DNA of 64,000 nucleotides from Rhizoclosmatium globosum (GCA_002104985.1 MCGO01000079.1:1-64000), one strand, 5' to 3'; counted from the stretch's first letter, positions 9,792-21,056 are shown. Numbers and translations: made by a program. The notes: generated from the sequence alone by a model not told the origin.

Positions 9792-11640
9792 CTGTTGGCT
9801 TGCTCTGTCATGAAGCTGTAGCCTGGTCTTGAGTTTGCGACATTGTCAGTCAATCGTTTTGGGTCAAACGTGAAGTCAGAAACATCCATCCCAAACAGTA
9901 AATTACTGAGTTCTGTTGTGATTACTCTAAAGTAGTTTGCTCGACCTTCCCGGAACATAGTCTTTGAAACACCCAAGCGACCATCGATAACCAACTTGGG
10001 TTCATTAGGCAAACTGTAATCCCAATGTTTGCTAATAAGATTGGCTGTATTGCTGCCCATCATGATTAATCCACATGTGGACTTGAACTGCTTCATTTTG
10101 GCATAAGGGAGACTATGCTTTCCATAACTGACAAGCTCGATGACTTGATTGATTTCCCTTGTTTTTAACAGATATCAATAAAAGACTTCAATCAAACAAG
10201 TATGCCTCACTTGTCCTTATCAGCTCTTGCCATCCATGAACCAAACGAAGCAATTTCTTGGCACCAATCCAAAACTAGGCAACGAGAAGCAAACAGGAAA
10301 TGGGTACAAGGTCCAGTCATGAGTTGCTCTTTGCAAAAGGTGCCATCAGGCTGTAAAAACCTGAGCAACAGGTATTCTTCGACCAAATGGATCCGACCAG
10401 TATCGAGGCCTTCAAAGCCAATGTCTTCAAACAAAACAATGCGCAACAACTTGATCAGTGCTTCTTGCTGATTCTCAATGACTGCATTAGTTCTACAAAG
10501 CAGGGGAACATCAAGTGTCTCCAACAATGCCTCAACAGCTTCGTTCACATCATCACGCAACTTTGGCATTTTGGTGCCTGTGTTGGCACCTTGCTTACGA
10601 GCAATCAACATTGTGACAAATAACCCAAGAGTTCTCGCATACGTTGGGATTGTCCCCTTCACGTCAATAGGCTTGAAAGCCTTTCCTGCATACCCAGTGT
10701 CATTGGTGGATTTGCGACCAGCATTCTTGATGGCTGTACGTGTCGGTTGGGTCCCAGGTAAAGTTGCCAACTCATTGACTTTTTCCAAGAACAAACGACA
10801 CAACATAATTACTGTCTTGGTGTCCTTTGTCTCTGTCAAGATAGCAATGTACTTTGCTGGATTCTTGATGGCATCAATACCAAAAAATAACTTGTCCCAT
10901 CCCATCTAATCTAAAAACGTTAACTGGTATTTTTTGACCCCAAAAACACTTACGTTATTCAGGAACGGTGTATTGGTTTTGCTTGATGAAGCAATCAGAC
11001 CAGCAGTTTCCAATCCAGTAGACAAGTAAGCTCTCGAACGTGATCCAGCAGTGTTCTTGATCTGTTTCTGTTTACGTGCAAGGCTTTTGAGTTCCTTGGC
11101 TCTCTGGCGAGCATCAAATCCTTCCTCTGGCTTGTACATTCCAAAGACTCGAGCATACAGTTTAACAACTTGAGTTGGCCTGTACCCCCAATACTGATTC
11201 TTTTGGTGTTCAGCCCTGCAATGTACCCTGATGGCACTTTGAGACACACAAACATAGTTGCAGTCCAGGCACATGAATCCAAATCTGGCAGGATGGGTCA
11301 GACCACATTTCATTTTCTTGACATGGCTTTGGAGCTTCTCGGGAAAGTCTACTGCAAGGTTGCACTTGTTGCAGTGAAACAAATTGTCCTCAGAATCCCT
11401 TGGAATGAAAGTGAGCTCATCGTCTTCTAACAAACCAATCAAAGTTTAGTATTTAATAAGAAAAGAGATCAAAGCACTCACTTGTGTAGTCATTTATCCA
11501 ATAACGAACAGAAACAACCTTCTGGTGGACTAATCTATAATGTTTTCCCAAAGCAAATTTGTTGTTGAAGGGTGCAATGTCTTTGCACTCTGGGTTGGGG
11601 CATTCAACTTTGGATCTGTTGTTTTCATAGAGTCAGAAAA
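9782..11640 (-). pseudogene. Fragment resembling the N-terminal region of telomere-linked helicases
   Basis: Minus-strand exons joined by GT-AG introns encode two zinc-finger-like modules (CPNPECKDIAPF...KHYRLVH near 11550-11600; then CNKC...H, CLDC...H...H near 11200-11380). A helical region follows, ending PGYSFMTEQANSST at 9785. C2H2-like fingers followed by such a region resemble the N-terminal half of fungal telomere-linked RecQ-like (TLH) proteins; this is from memory of the family and not a search. No helicase motif follows: the frame stops where the 77-bp array begins. The 5' side is also cut off, near the dispersed repeat at 11678. Intron sites look intact, so it may have been functional recently. 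An alternative is an unrelated zinc-finger gene. Confidence 0.4.
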
Positions 11641-11677
11641 TGATTTTTAAGTTCTTGTCTGAATTTCAAACAAGAAT

Positions 11678-12077
11678 CAACACTTCAGCAATAATTGCCT
11701 CAATATAGAGAATAAACAATGAGTTTTAGGAAGGATGTGTGGAAAGAGTACTTCAAGAGCTATCATTTGATGATCCAACCACCCAACACAACCAACTACA
11801 GCTCACACAACACCACCACCAACATTTCCAAACTTGATCTACAACCACCCACCCCTAAGTATCCCATCAACCTCAGGTCCAACACTTACAAAAACCATGG
11901 AAAATCATTCATTGACCCACTCTCGCTCACCCTCCGAAATTTCACCTCACTCCTCCTGTTCTCGCTTGATTCATACCTTTCTTCTTGATCCATCTTCTCG
12001 TTCTCGTCTTTTAACTTGAACTCTTGTTGAGCGTCTGAGCATCTGCATCTGCGTCTGCGTCTGCATCTGCAAGACAT
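11678..12077. repeat. Dispersed repeat A, copy 1
   Basis: Starts CTTCAGCAATAATTGCCTCA and continues through TACTTCAAGAGCTATCATTT and a C-rich stretch to TTGAACTCTTGTTGA. The same order of segments occurs at 15549-15908, and the right-hand part at 21057-21215. On the minus strand copies 1 and 2 encode similar peptides (EFKLKDENEKMDQ against EFKVKDENKKMDQ), hinting at an old coding exon of a mobile element. Confidence 0.7.
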
Positions 12078-12190
12078 AACCCAAATTAAAACCTGGCCCC
12101 AACAAACACTTAACAGTATTCTTTGAGGTTGAAATAAGAGTTATATTGGTTGTTTTGACTATTTATGAAGGTATGGTCCAGTTGACCATC

Positions 12191-12547
12191 TTAACCCATC
12201 CCAACACTAAGGGTATAAACCCTTCTACAGAGGGGATCAATGAAGAAGTTGAAAAGGATAGGTGAGAGGGTAGACCCTTGGAGTAAACCACGAGCATTGG
12301 GTATGGGAATACTCATCTTTCCAGCAACAACCAGCATACTCTGATTCTTGTCAAACAGATCCTGAAGACGTTGAATAGCTGCAGCTGATACTCCAAAGTA
12401 TGTCTCCAGCTCTTTCCAAAGAATGTCCCTGTCCACCATATCATATGCAGCCTTCAGGTCCAGCAACACTGCAAAAGCTTCCTTGGCACCAGACAGGATT
12501 TCGTGCAATACCATGACTTGATCCAAGGTGGAACGGGAGGGGCGGAA
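12191..12547 (-). pseudogene. LINE reverse transcriptase fragment
   Basis: The minus strand encodes GFRPSRSTLDQVMVL, then AVLLDLKAAYDMVDRD and GLLQGSTLSPILFNFFID, which match the central reverse transcriptase blocks of non-LTR retrotransposons (the AYD motif and the QGxxLSP motif). The catalytic YADD block and everything beyond are missing: the frame stops at 12191. On its 5' side the fragment starts abruptly from TTAGGGTTAGGG units. It is a dead piece of about 115 residues. Confidence 0.8.
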
Positions 12548-12561
12548 ACCCTAACCCTAAC
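12548..12561. repeat. Short telomere-like joint
   Basis: Two CCCTAA units lie exactly between the LINE reverse transcriptase fragment and the start of the third SINE-like copy. Confidence 0.6.
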
Positions 12562-12976
12562 ATTATTTCTCTCTTATCCAAGGAATAGTAAAGACTTTCT
12601 GGTTTCCTTTAAACAAAGACCTCCAAATGATACTTGTAACTTTGTGTTTATTTTCAAAACTCTGCAGAGTTACATTGGTACAGTGGTTATTCCCTGAGTT
12701 GGTAGATATTAACACCCTGGGTTCAACACCCAAAAGGGTGAACTTTTGATGGTAGCATGGTAGCATGGTAGCATGAATTTTGGTAGCATGGTAGCATGGT
12801 AGCATGGTAGCATGGTAGCATGAATTTTGGTAGCATGGTAGCATGGTAGCATGGTAGCATGAATTTTGGTAGCATGGTAGCATGGTAGCATGAATTGGTA
12901 GCATGGTAGCATGGTAGCATGGTAGCATGGTAGTATGGTAGGATGGGTCTAACCCAACTAACCCAAGAGTATAGAA
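12562..12976 (+). repeat. SINE-like repeat with tRNA-derived region and (GGTAGCAT)n tail, copy 3
   Basis: Nearly identical to the copy at 2822 over its first 190 bases, including the A-box-like TGGTACAGTGGTTATTCC and B-box-like GGGTTCAACACCC. The GGTAGCAT tail is longer (about 12750-12940). It closes with GGGTCTAACCCAACTAACCC and GAGTATAGAA, as copy 2 does. Confidence 0.65.
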
Positions 12977-14013
12977 CCAGTCTCCCAGCTGTGCTTTTGC
13001 CCTAAGGGGTGAAACCTCTCTTGATTCCTTAAGAAGTCAACAGAGGCTTCTTCCTCTTATTCCTTTTTATGATTTTCTGTCTTGGGTTTCAATAAAAGAA
13101 TTTACAGTGATTCTTTCTGACTGCTGTTTCAAACTTCTAACAGAGGAAATCAAAATGCTGTATTTAAGCTTTTTAACTGCTGAGTTCCTTCTTTTCATCA
13201 ACTTGTTTAATCACATCTTTGTTGATTAAGGTCAATAGATTGAAACACTCCACAAATCAAAAAGAAACACCATACCCTGCTGACAAGTATGCCTCAAGGC
13301 TCCAATCATGAGCTGGAATATTCCACAAGAAGTTGGAAGGTCCATGTTGGACTCTCAGACATCTACCGCAGCATGGCAACCTGGTCCTACATGTACAGGC
13401 ATGCCATCTGGAGTGCCACAGGTGAGCAGATTTCACTACATAGGGGTAGTCAAAGTTGAGAAATTTGACAAAATGCAAAGCAAAGGTTTGGGTGTTTGAA
13501 AAGCAAGGTTTCATTATTTTGAAAAGCAGTGGTTCAAAACCTGTGGATAGGGAGGGTCAGAGTTGCGGTTTTGAACCACAGCCTATTGTGGTGAATCTCA
13601 AAACTCAAAAGTGGAATTGAAAAGTGAGGTAGAGTTCGCTTTTGGATTCAAAAAGCAGATTTTGGACATTTCATTTGTCTTTTCTCACTTTTGAAAGTCC
13701 CCTGCTGCATTGATTCCCACAAACACAACATCTCCCCAACTAACTGAGTGGCACACAAAGCATAAGGATTCCACCTGTGTTTTGCTGTACCTTTACCACT
13801 TTACCATTATACGTTTATTTAAATAAATCTGAATAAAAAGTCACCACTTCATCAACAGCAACAGTAACATTGGACATTCTCATAATTTTAATCCCCATCT
13901 AATAACTATTGAAAATGATGGGCTAGACTCCAGTCACCCACCCACAATTCAGCAGGAAATCTATTAATAGAACTATAAGGAAAGTGGGCCCAACCCCCTC
14001 AAACTCCCCCCTT
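12977..14013. other. Gap with no supported gene
   Basis: About 1 kb of mostly AT-rich sequence. A stretch near 13285-13420 reads as plausible protein on the plus strand up to a GTGAGCAG, and may be an exon of a decayed gene, but I see no continuation. Nothing else is supported. Confidence 0.4.
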
Positions 14014-14259
14014 TCAGAAACAGGTTGGCAAGCAACCTGCAATACCTGAGATGTCAGCTAGAGGTGGTCTCTTGAGCATGCCCTTCAGAACAGATTTGTG
14101 AACTGTTGCAAGTTTGCAAGTCCGATCCACATTGATAACAGCATCAACATCCCCTTGTCCTGGTGGATGACCGTTGAGCTCTTTGAATTTCGCAATAGCA
14201 TTGAGCAGTGGTGTGTTAAACTGGGCTGGAAAGGTTTTCAACTTGGGTGGTGGTGCCAT
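14014..14259 (-). CDS. Short hypothetical protein beside the transposase
   Basis: An 81-codon frame starts MAPPPKLKTFPAQFNTPLLN. It has no recognisable domain. It is divergent from the Harbinger-type transposase gene 350 bases away. Harbinger elements often carry a second, DNA-binding ORF, but no Myb/SANT pattern is visible here, so the link is speculative. Confidence 0.25.
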   Translation of the reverse strand: MAPPPKLKTFPAQFNTPLLNAIAKFKELNGHPPGQGDVDAVINVDRTCKLATVHKSVLKGMLKRPPLADISGIAGCLPTCF

Positions 14260-14605
14260 GACTGAAAATAGCAGTTTTGCACAAAGTTGTATTTCGACTT
14301 TTTTTTAAACTTCATTTATTCATTCTGGAGAAAGCAGGCAGTTATAATGCTGTTCTTTTTGGAATGTGCGAGGTTGGGGCAAGAACAATGGTTTATAACT
14401 CATCCAAATCGTCTCATATTAAGCTGTACAGGATACGAATCGATAGAGAATTGTGTTAGCTACAAAATGAACTAAGTTTCGTGTCTATCTGACCAGTATT
14501 ACTAGAGTTAATGAGGTTTTTCTGAAACCATTTGAAATCATTGAGAGAAAACCTAGATAATCTTAAAATCGATCACCAACCCAAAAATCCTCTGCTAACA
14601 GGCAA

Positions 14606-15500
14606 ATGAGTACTTTCCCTGCCATTGCTGGCCCATATTTGTCCAGGCGAAAGATTCGACAAGACTCGGCCAACTTTGAAAGGCTGTTCAGAGCCCATTT
14701 TGGAATGTCAACAGCCACATGTGAGGAAGTATGGCAAGAGTTGATTCCTTCAAACCTGCATCATACCATTGAAAAGAAGCATTTATTATGGACACTCTTT
14801 TATTTGAAGGTGTATTCTTCGATTGATGTATCAGCTTCAAAATTTGGTGTCACTGCTCCAACATGGCGGAAGTGGGTAGAACTGACACTCGACAGTTTAT
14901 CCGAATTGAACGTCGTAAGGGCCGTTGTTGAAATCAAATATTTCTGACTTGTTTTAGATTCACTGGAATGATAGGTTCGAGAATTGGCATTCTCTGTTGC
15001 CGTCTTGTTACGTTGACGGAGTGCACTGTTATGCAGAAGAACGGAGGCCCATGTACAGAGGTGATTACAGTCATAAATTGAACCATGCTGGCTGGGCTTT
15101 TGAAGTTGCTACTGCGCTTGGTACATCCAAAATTGTTCACATTGCTGGTGGTGTTCCTGCTGGTGACTGGCCCGACTTGAAATTAGCCCGTGAAACATTG
15201 GTCCCCCGACTTCTCCCAAATGAGAAAGTTGCGGCAGATAAAGGATATAGGGAACAGCAGGGAAACGGAAACTTTATCACTCCAGTTGTCAATCGACAAA
15301 ATGACCCTGCAGTTGATGCACATAATCGAGTTCTCAAGAGGATGGGTGCAAGGCATGAAACTGTCAATAAAAGAATCAAGGACTTTCAAATTCTCAAAAC
15401 GTATCGAGGTGAACGTGAAAAGTTTCCAAAGATCTTCAAGGTTGTTGCAAATCTTACCCAAATCAAGATGCGTTCTGAACCTCTATATTCGTTCCAGTAA
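14606..15500 (+). CDS. PIF/Harbinger-type DDE transposase
   Basis: Two exons (14606-14914 and 14958-15500) joined in phase across a 43-nt GTAAGG...TTTTAG intron encode 283 residues. The N-terminal part (about residues 20-100) is helical and probably binds DNA. The catalytic part shows Asp in CYVDGVHCY, a conserved GGVPAGDWPD block, Asp in KVAADKGYRE and Glu in ARHETVNKRIKDF. This is the spacing of the DDE nuclease of PIF/Harbinger and IS5-like transposases, which cut and paste DNA in the nucleus. The frame is intact, so the enzyme may still work. I could not find convincing terminal inverted repeats: the dispersed repeat A begins 50 bases after the stop and may mark the element's edge. Confidence 0.7.
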
Positions 15501-15548
15501 GATTAAAAAAGAATAAATTCCATATAATTATCTTTTTTTTCTCATCTT

Positions 15549-15908
15549 CCTTCAGCAATAATTGCCTCAAAATAGAGAATAGACAGATAGTTTTAAGATG
15601 GATATGTAAAGAGAGTACTTCAAGAGCTATCATTTGATGATCCAACCACCCAACACACCCAGCCACAGCTCACACAACACCAACTCCAACATTTCCAAAC
15701 TTGATCAACAACTCACTCTTGCCACAAACCCACCAACCCTAGGCCCAACCCATTTCCACAGACACAGAGGATCAAACCTTGACCCACCCCCACTCTGTCT
15801 CCAAAATTTCACCTCACCGCTCCCGTTCTCGCTCAAATCATACCTTTCTTGTTGATCCATCTTTTTGTTCTCGTCTTTTACTTTGAACTCTTCTTGAACA
15901 GTATAGAA
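15549..15908. repeat. Dispersed repeat A, copy 2
   Basis: Same segment order as the copy at 11678, from CTTCAGCAATAATTGCCTCA to a TTTGAACTCTTCTTGAA end. It closes with AGTATAGAA and CCCTA, one base short of the boundary decamer seen elsewhere. Confidence 0.7.
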
Positions 15909-16139
15909 CCCTACGAAACAAAGTTTGTTATAATCAAAGTGACAGGTAACTTTGATAACTGTTGACAGTGACGGCTCCAAACGCGACATCAGCTTCAGTG
16001 AGATATCTGGCATAGTGTCCCCTGCGCGCAAAATCACAAAGTTTTCTATTGCCTCACCTCCGCTGTTTGAAGGAACTCAGCCCAAAGTTTTGATCCCTTT
16101 GTCAATCAGTCAACCTGATTCTGAATTCAGGGCACAAAC

Positions 16140-16290
16140 TGTTAACGCGTCACCCGATCTACAAAAGGACCCTCATCACCCTATGACGCACAAACAGCTT
16201 TCCTCTCATCGGCAACACAATAACTGGCACCTTGATCATGGCAATGTTCCAGCGGGCCATATTTCACAAAATGCAAAAAAAAACTCCTGA
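16140..16290 (+). pseudogene. Degenerate relative of the gene at 16870
   Basis: The peptide around THKQLSSHRQHNNWHLDHGN continues as VPAGHISQNAKK. It closely parallels TPKQL...RRDNWYLDHGILPAGH of the downstream gene and then hits a stop. It is a truncated duplicate. The function of the family is unknown. Confidence 0.5.
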
Positions 16291-16869
16291 AGGCTAAACC
16301 CAAGAGAGCAAAACAAATGTGTACTCAATTCAGGGGGAAAATTGTGCAAGTAGGGAAGAGCAAGAAATGCAAAACTTGAACTTCCTAAAATTGTTTGAAA
16401 TAAAGCGAATGTCTGAAATCACAAAGCAGAAACTCATCCTCCATTTTGCTCTTTGCTCACAACAATAAGTATGCGCGAGGAAAAGGGCTTAGATCAAATT
16501 GATTGGCATGTACTCAAGGCTTAGGGGTATTATTTGTTCTCTTCTCCTTCTTTTCTCTCTCTTTTTTTCTTTTCCCTTCTTCTTCTCTCTTTGTCTCCTG
16601 CTTTCTTTCACTCTCCTTAAATTTTATTGGACCTTGGAAGTGGCATGAGACTGATTTTTAGTTCTTTTTCTTTGACTCTTGAAGTTCTCGAGCAAGTTCC
16701 CTGTCAAAGTTCCCTCAAAAGGTATTGCTGTGCATGAGGTCCATTGTGGTAACATATCACTGCTTCATTCAACAAATGCCTGCATTAACGTGTTTTAAAG
16801 CCAAAAACCCAAGCAGTCCTGTGGAATTGAGCATCTGATGTTGTTGAGAGACAGAGACCCTCCGACGCG
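16291..16869. other. Gap with no supported gene
   Basis: AT-rich sequence with a pyrimidine-rich tract near 16540-16620 (TTCTCTTCTCCTTCTTTTCT and similar). I see nothing else. Confidence 0.5.
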
Positions 16870-17322
16870 TTGGCTCATGAAAAAACCTCCAACCAAACGA
16901 TTTTGAGGCACAAAATGACACCTAAACAGCTGGCCTTGGACATATTGCGTCAACAAAGCTTGCCAAGTCAGCCGCGTCGAGATAATTGGTATTTGGATCA
17001 CGGCATTCTCCCCGCAGGCCATGTGTCCAGAAATTCAAAGAAATACGAGAGGAAACAACGCAGAGAAAGGGGTTATACTTACCCGGCTGATCCAACGTCT
17101 TCGGAACGCACCCTGACCTCCGAATTCGAGGACATAGTGAAGGCGATAAGGGATCACCCTAATATGCACAACCTTGCTGTAAAATTGCCGGAACGCACCC
17201 TGACCTCCGAATTCGAGGACATAGTGAAGGCGATAAGGGATCACCCTAATATGCACAACCTTGCTGTAAAATTGCCGGAACACAAAGTTGAATTGTACTT
17301 TGGATTTACTAAACGCGTCTGA
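16870..17322 (+). CDS. Hypothetical protein with a perfect internal duplication
   Basis: A 150-codon frame of unknown family. The N-terminal half is basic and contains NWYLDHGILPAGHVSRNSKK, shared with the fragment at 16140. The C-terminal half contains a 29-residue segment (ERTLTSEFEDIVKAIRD...) present twice with no base differences. The start is uncertain because the frame opens before the first ATG. Homology to the neighbouring fragment suggests a once-real coding sequence, possibly from a mobile element. Confidence 0.35.
   Translation: MAHEKTSNQTILRHKMTPKQLALDILRQQSLPSQPRRDNWYLDHGILPAGHVSRNSKKYERKQRRERGYTYPADPTSSERTLTSEFEDIVKAIRDHPNMHNLAVKLPERTLTSEFEDIVKAIRDHPNMHNLAVKLPEHKVELYFGFTKRV
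17102..17275. repeat. 87-bp perfect tandem duplication
   Basis: Bases 17102-17188 and 17189-17275 are identical, both starting CGGAACGCACCCTGACCTCC. The unit is 29 codons, so the duplication keeps the frame. Confidence 0.95.
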
Positions 17323-17905
17323 GTCTGTTACAACCCATTTAAAATCCTAAACTATTCAACCTATAACCAAGGTCAAGATCAACAACCCCTTGGAAAAATC
17401 AAAGACAAGACCCAAAACGGAAAGGTTGCCGAGACAAAGATGTGTAATGGTGTTCTAAATCTTACCTTGCTAGGCTTCTCCCGCTACTTACCTCTTAACG
17501 AGGTAACCTGGGAGGATCAAGCTCAAACTCGCATTCAAAAGCAGTGTCAGAAATCTGAGCAAAGCCAACCCCCAAAACGAATTCAGAAGAGAGGGCAAGG
17601 GAGACGGATCCAGCAAGGCATTGAGCCTGCCTTCATTTCGTTTGGTCAAGGGGAGCTCATTCAAGACACACACACCTCAGAACCAGGTGGAGCGCGAAAC
17701 AGCCAGGGTCGTCACCCTAGGGATCCAGTCCGTGTACTGGACCCCCGCAGCCAGAGATGCCTACGCACTCTGATCCCTTTGCAAGGAGTATGTGTTGTTT
17801 GCTTCTGCCTCCCTGCCTTCTTCTCTTTTTCAAAGCCTTTTTTTCAAATAAAATAAACAAAAAATGCGCGATGTTTGCCGCTTTCAAGTTCCGCTGCCGT
17901 AAACA

Positions 17906-18628
17906 TTGTCCGAATTGTCAGAATTCCCTGTCAAAAAACATCTTGGAAGAATGAACCACTCTGCCTTCACGGCGGCTTCCACAGTTGCCTCTACCTTCAC
18001 TCCTGGTAGGACTCAATTTCTTCCAAGTGGTGGTCCAGCCTCAAAGACCCAATCTTTGGGTAATGCGGATAGCTATAACATTCCCAGTTCAACACCCAAA
18101 AGAATCCGAAAGCGTAAAGACTGTCAAACTCCCCCAACAGAAGATTCTTCCTTGGAATCTGAACAAAAAATTAAACGTGAGGGAGTCCCTGCTAATAAGA
18201 AGGTGGCCATTGGGAAAGTCGGTGACAATGTCAAGAATATTGCTGAAGTCTATGAGGAATTGCCCAGAGCAGGTTCCCCACAGCCACTGCTTCTGCACCC
18301 AACGCGTTCAGGGCGTACCTACCCGCCAGGCTTGAAGAAGTATTTGAAACTCACAATATTACTTTTGCCACTGCTGCCACTGCTACTGCCCAATGTCAAC
18401 CAAGCCCTGCAGGAGTCTCCAGCCAAACTCCTGGCGCTCAAGTTGAACCAAAACCATGGCACCAATCACACCAACTGGGGCATTATAATCTCAGCAAAGA
18501 AAGTGCTCAGAATATCAACGTCATTGTGAATTTTCTCCATGCTGCACACCCCTACACCAAGAATAATATGGAAGAGGTCAATTTGACATCTGGTAATCTT
18601 AGCTCTACAGGCAAGTTCAAAGGATGAT
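17906..18628 (+). pseudogene. Possible frameshifted gene of unknown family
   Basis: The frame from 17906 encodes a Ser/Thr/Pro-rich then basic protein (STPKRIRKRKD could be a nuclear localisation signal) up to a TRSGRTYPPGLKK segment near 18330. There the coding signal seems to pass to another frame that runs to 18628. This could be an unrecognised intron or a frameshift. No domain is recognised. Confidence 0.25.
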
Positions 18629-20140
18629 TTTGTGACATATTGTTCTCTTGTTGTCCTGTTCTTCTGTTTTTATCCCGCTGGACTGATTGATTGGACTGTT
18701 TGTTAGGGCTCTTTTCTAATTCAAATACCATTAGTTTTATTCTTCAATTGGTTGTCTTATTCCTGAATGTACCTTTGGTTTTGAAATCAACTGCTATTTG
18801 GAGCCCCACTAACCAGTAACCATAACCACACATGACATACATAAAGAGTCTGTCTTTTGAACTGCCCAATACACGCCATAAATAAGCAATGCAGTGCTGA
18901 AGGAGGGTTCTATGAGTAGAGTATTCAGTCAACGCGAGAAGAAAAGCAAAGAGGGAGGGGCCTCAAAGTAGAATATTGAGTCAATGCAAAAAGAAAACAA
19001 AGAGACTCACCAATTTGAAATTCCAACTCCCACCTCTGAATTCACAACCATTCTTTTGAGTACGTCAATGAATCATGCAGCACGTAAAGAGGGGCCTCTA
19101 AGTAGAATATTGAGTCAACGCGAAAAAAAAGCAAAGAGACTCACCAATTTGAAACTCCCACTCCCACCACCGGATTCACTTCCTTTCTATTGAGTACTAG
19201 GCAATGTCGGAGAATATTTGACAGACAAGAGCTTCGCATTGGCAATGGAAGCGGCAGGAAGGATATAGCAGTCAATTGACGGTGACGGTGAAGCTGAGCG
19301 GGACTGTCTGTAACAGCTCCAAATACGGCATGTGCAAGAAAGATGGTTTTTTTATTGCAGCCTGGAACAAGTATTAATATGATTGAGCACGATGAGAACC
19401 AAAGGGAAGAACACAAACCAAATACCACAAGCTCCATAATTTCAACAACAGAATTCCTGAGAACACCAACAATCTTTTCTCTCGCCTCATTGATCTTACA
19501 GCAACAAAAAGCAGCTTCTTGACCAACTTGATTTAGGTTATTGCATCCAGCCCAGCCCAGTTCACACCACAAAGCACTGTTTGGGCCAACCAAATCTCTT
19601 CCAGAAGTCACAGGATCGGCAACAAGAAACGTGGCAAATTGGACAGACAAGTTGTTGGCAAGAACACTTCCGCTTTTCGCACCAAGAGCAAAGTCGAGCA
19701 TTGCACACAGCCCCTGTATGTCCTACCCAGAACAATAAGCACCAACAACCAGGCAGCACACAAAGGCACACGCACACTGAACAACAGGCTTCGATCGCCG
19801 CTTCTGACTTGACTTGGCTAACAAAGGTGGCTTAGGTGGGTGGTTGGATAGTCCAGTCCCTCAAGGCTGCCAACCAAGACACAACTGCCCTAACTGTCCC
19901 TCATTCACAATTCCTATTCAAATCACTTAAAGCGATGCTGCGGTTTTGGCAGCCCTGTGACACAATGTAGTCAAGCGAAAACTTGAAGGAAGCCTCGCAT
20001 TCTCGATGTCTTTCTTTTCTTTGATTCTAAAAACACCTTCAGATACTCAGCAGATACAGAGAATAATGGCCGATTTCACGGACCATCAAAGGACGACACA
20101 TTCTCAGACACATTCTTCAAAGACAACGGCGACAAAACCA
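18629..20140. other. Gap with degenerate repeats, no supported gene
   Basis: Contains the 134-bp duplication described separately. Open frames on both strands here (for example 19141-19701 on the minus strand) have unnatural composition and no neighbours in phase. I support no gene. Confidence 0.4.
18957..19200. repeat. 134-bp imperfect tandem duplication
   Basis: GGGGCCTCAAAGTAGAATAT at 18957 recurs as GGGGCCTCTAAGTAGAATAT at 19091, each followed by a GAGTCAA and an AAGAGACTCACCAATTTGAA segment. A third, more diverged start lies near 18914. Confidence 0.75.
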
Positions 20141-20149
20141 AACACTCAA

Positions 20150-20852
20150 AAACAACGACCATAAAACACCAACACTGGCACCCAATCCAACTTCCACATC
20201 CCGCAAATCCGCTCAAGCCAGAAAAAGAAAAAGAACTTGCAGAACTCAAACTCATGATGTTTGATGAATCCGCCGGCACTTCCACAAGTGGTGCGACCAG
20301 ATTCCCACTTTGACATGAATAGGTTCAGGTTCAGGGTCTCACTCAGATTCAAGAGTGATTGAAGTTGACTTGGATGGCAGTAATGACAGTGAAGCTGAGG
20401 GCAGTGAAGATGGTAGTGACAGTGTGGGGGACACTATTGTGGAAGAAGATGCAGATGACAAGACTTTGGAGGAGGGTCGCGACAGTGTTTCTGAAGACGA
20501 CCATGAAATCCAAGAGAGAGAAAGTGATGCCGACTCCAAGGATGAAAGTCCTTTTGGTAATGATGAGATGCAACTTGATGGTGGTATCAGTGGTGGCTGT
20601 TACTCTATTGTTGATTCAGAAGAAGCAAAATCAACTGAAGTTACAGACCAAGCAGGCACTGCAAGTGAATCAACCAATGACACCCGCCTTCACCCACGTT
20701 ATCCCCGAGAATTTAATGATCCTGCATTGGCAAACTTTTACTCCATGATTCATCAGTTTCTCAACGATCACGCTGAAGTTCTTGGATACAATAATACACC
20801 AAGTGAGGATGAAGCTTGGGCCACAGATTATGACAATGATGATGATGAATGA
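20150..20852 (+). CDS. Acidic C-terminal region of a hypothetical protein
   Basis: The frame from about 20330 to 20852 encodes a highly acidic protein (runs such as DGSNDSEAEGSEDGSDS, ending DYDNDDDE) with a more ordinary stretch PREFNDPALANFYSMIHQF. It has no start codon of its own and is preceded by an AG that could be an acceptor. A short upstream frame (PLKPEKEKELAELKL) may be the previous exon. Acidic tails like this occur in transposon-encoded and chromatin proteins; I cannot say which this is. Confidence 0.35.
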
Positions 20853-21056
20853 CAGACTTATGTAATTGAGCCTCCGTAGCGTTAAGAATGGTAGACATCT
20901 TGGACAAGTCATGAAGCACATTAATTTATTTTCTTTTCATCTTCATAATTAACGTTTCAGTTTGTCTTCTATTTTTTACAAAAGCTTCAACAGGAGAGTA
21001 CTTTGTATTGTGTTAGACACCAGTAAGTCTTACAACCATAACTAACACCCAGTGAA

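Noticed and set aside
9782..11640. A RecQ or other helicase gene
   Set aside because: No helicase motif is present. Only a possible N-terminal relationship remains.
19141..19701. 186-codon minus-strand frame
   Set aside because: No splice partners or recognisable motif, and it overlaps the 134-bp duplication region. Probably chance.
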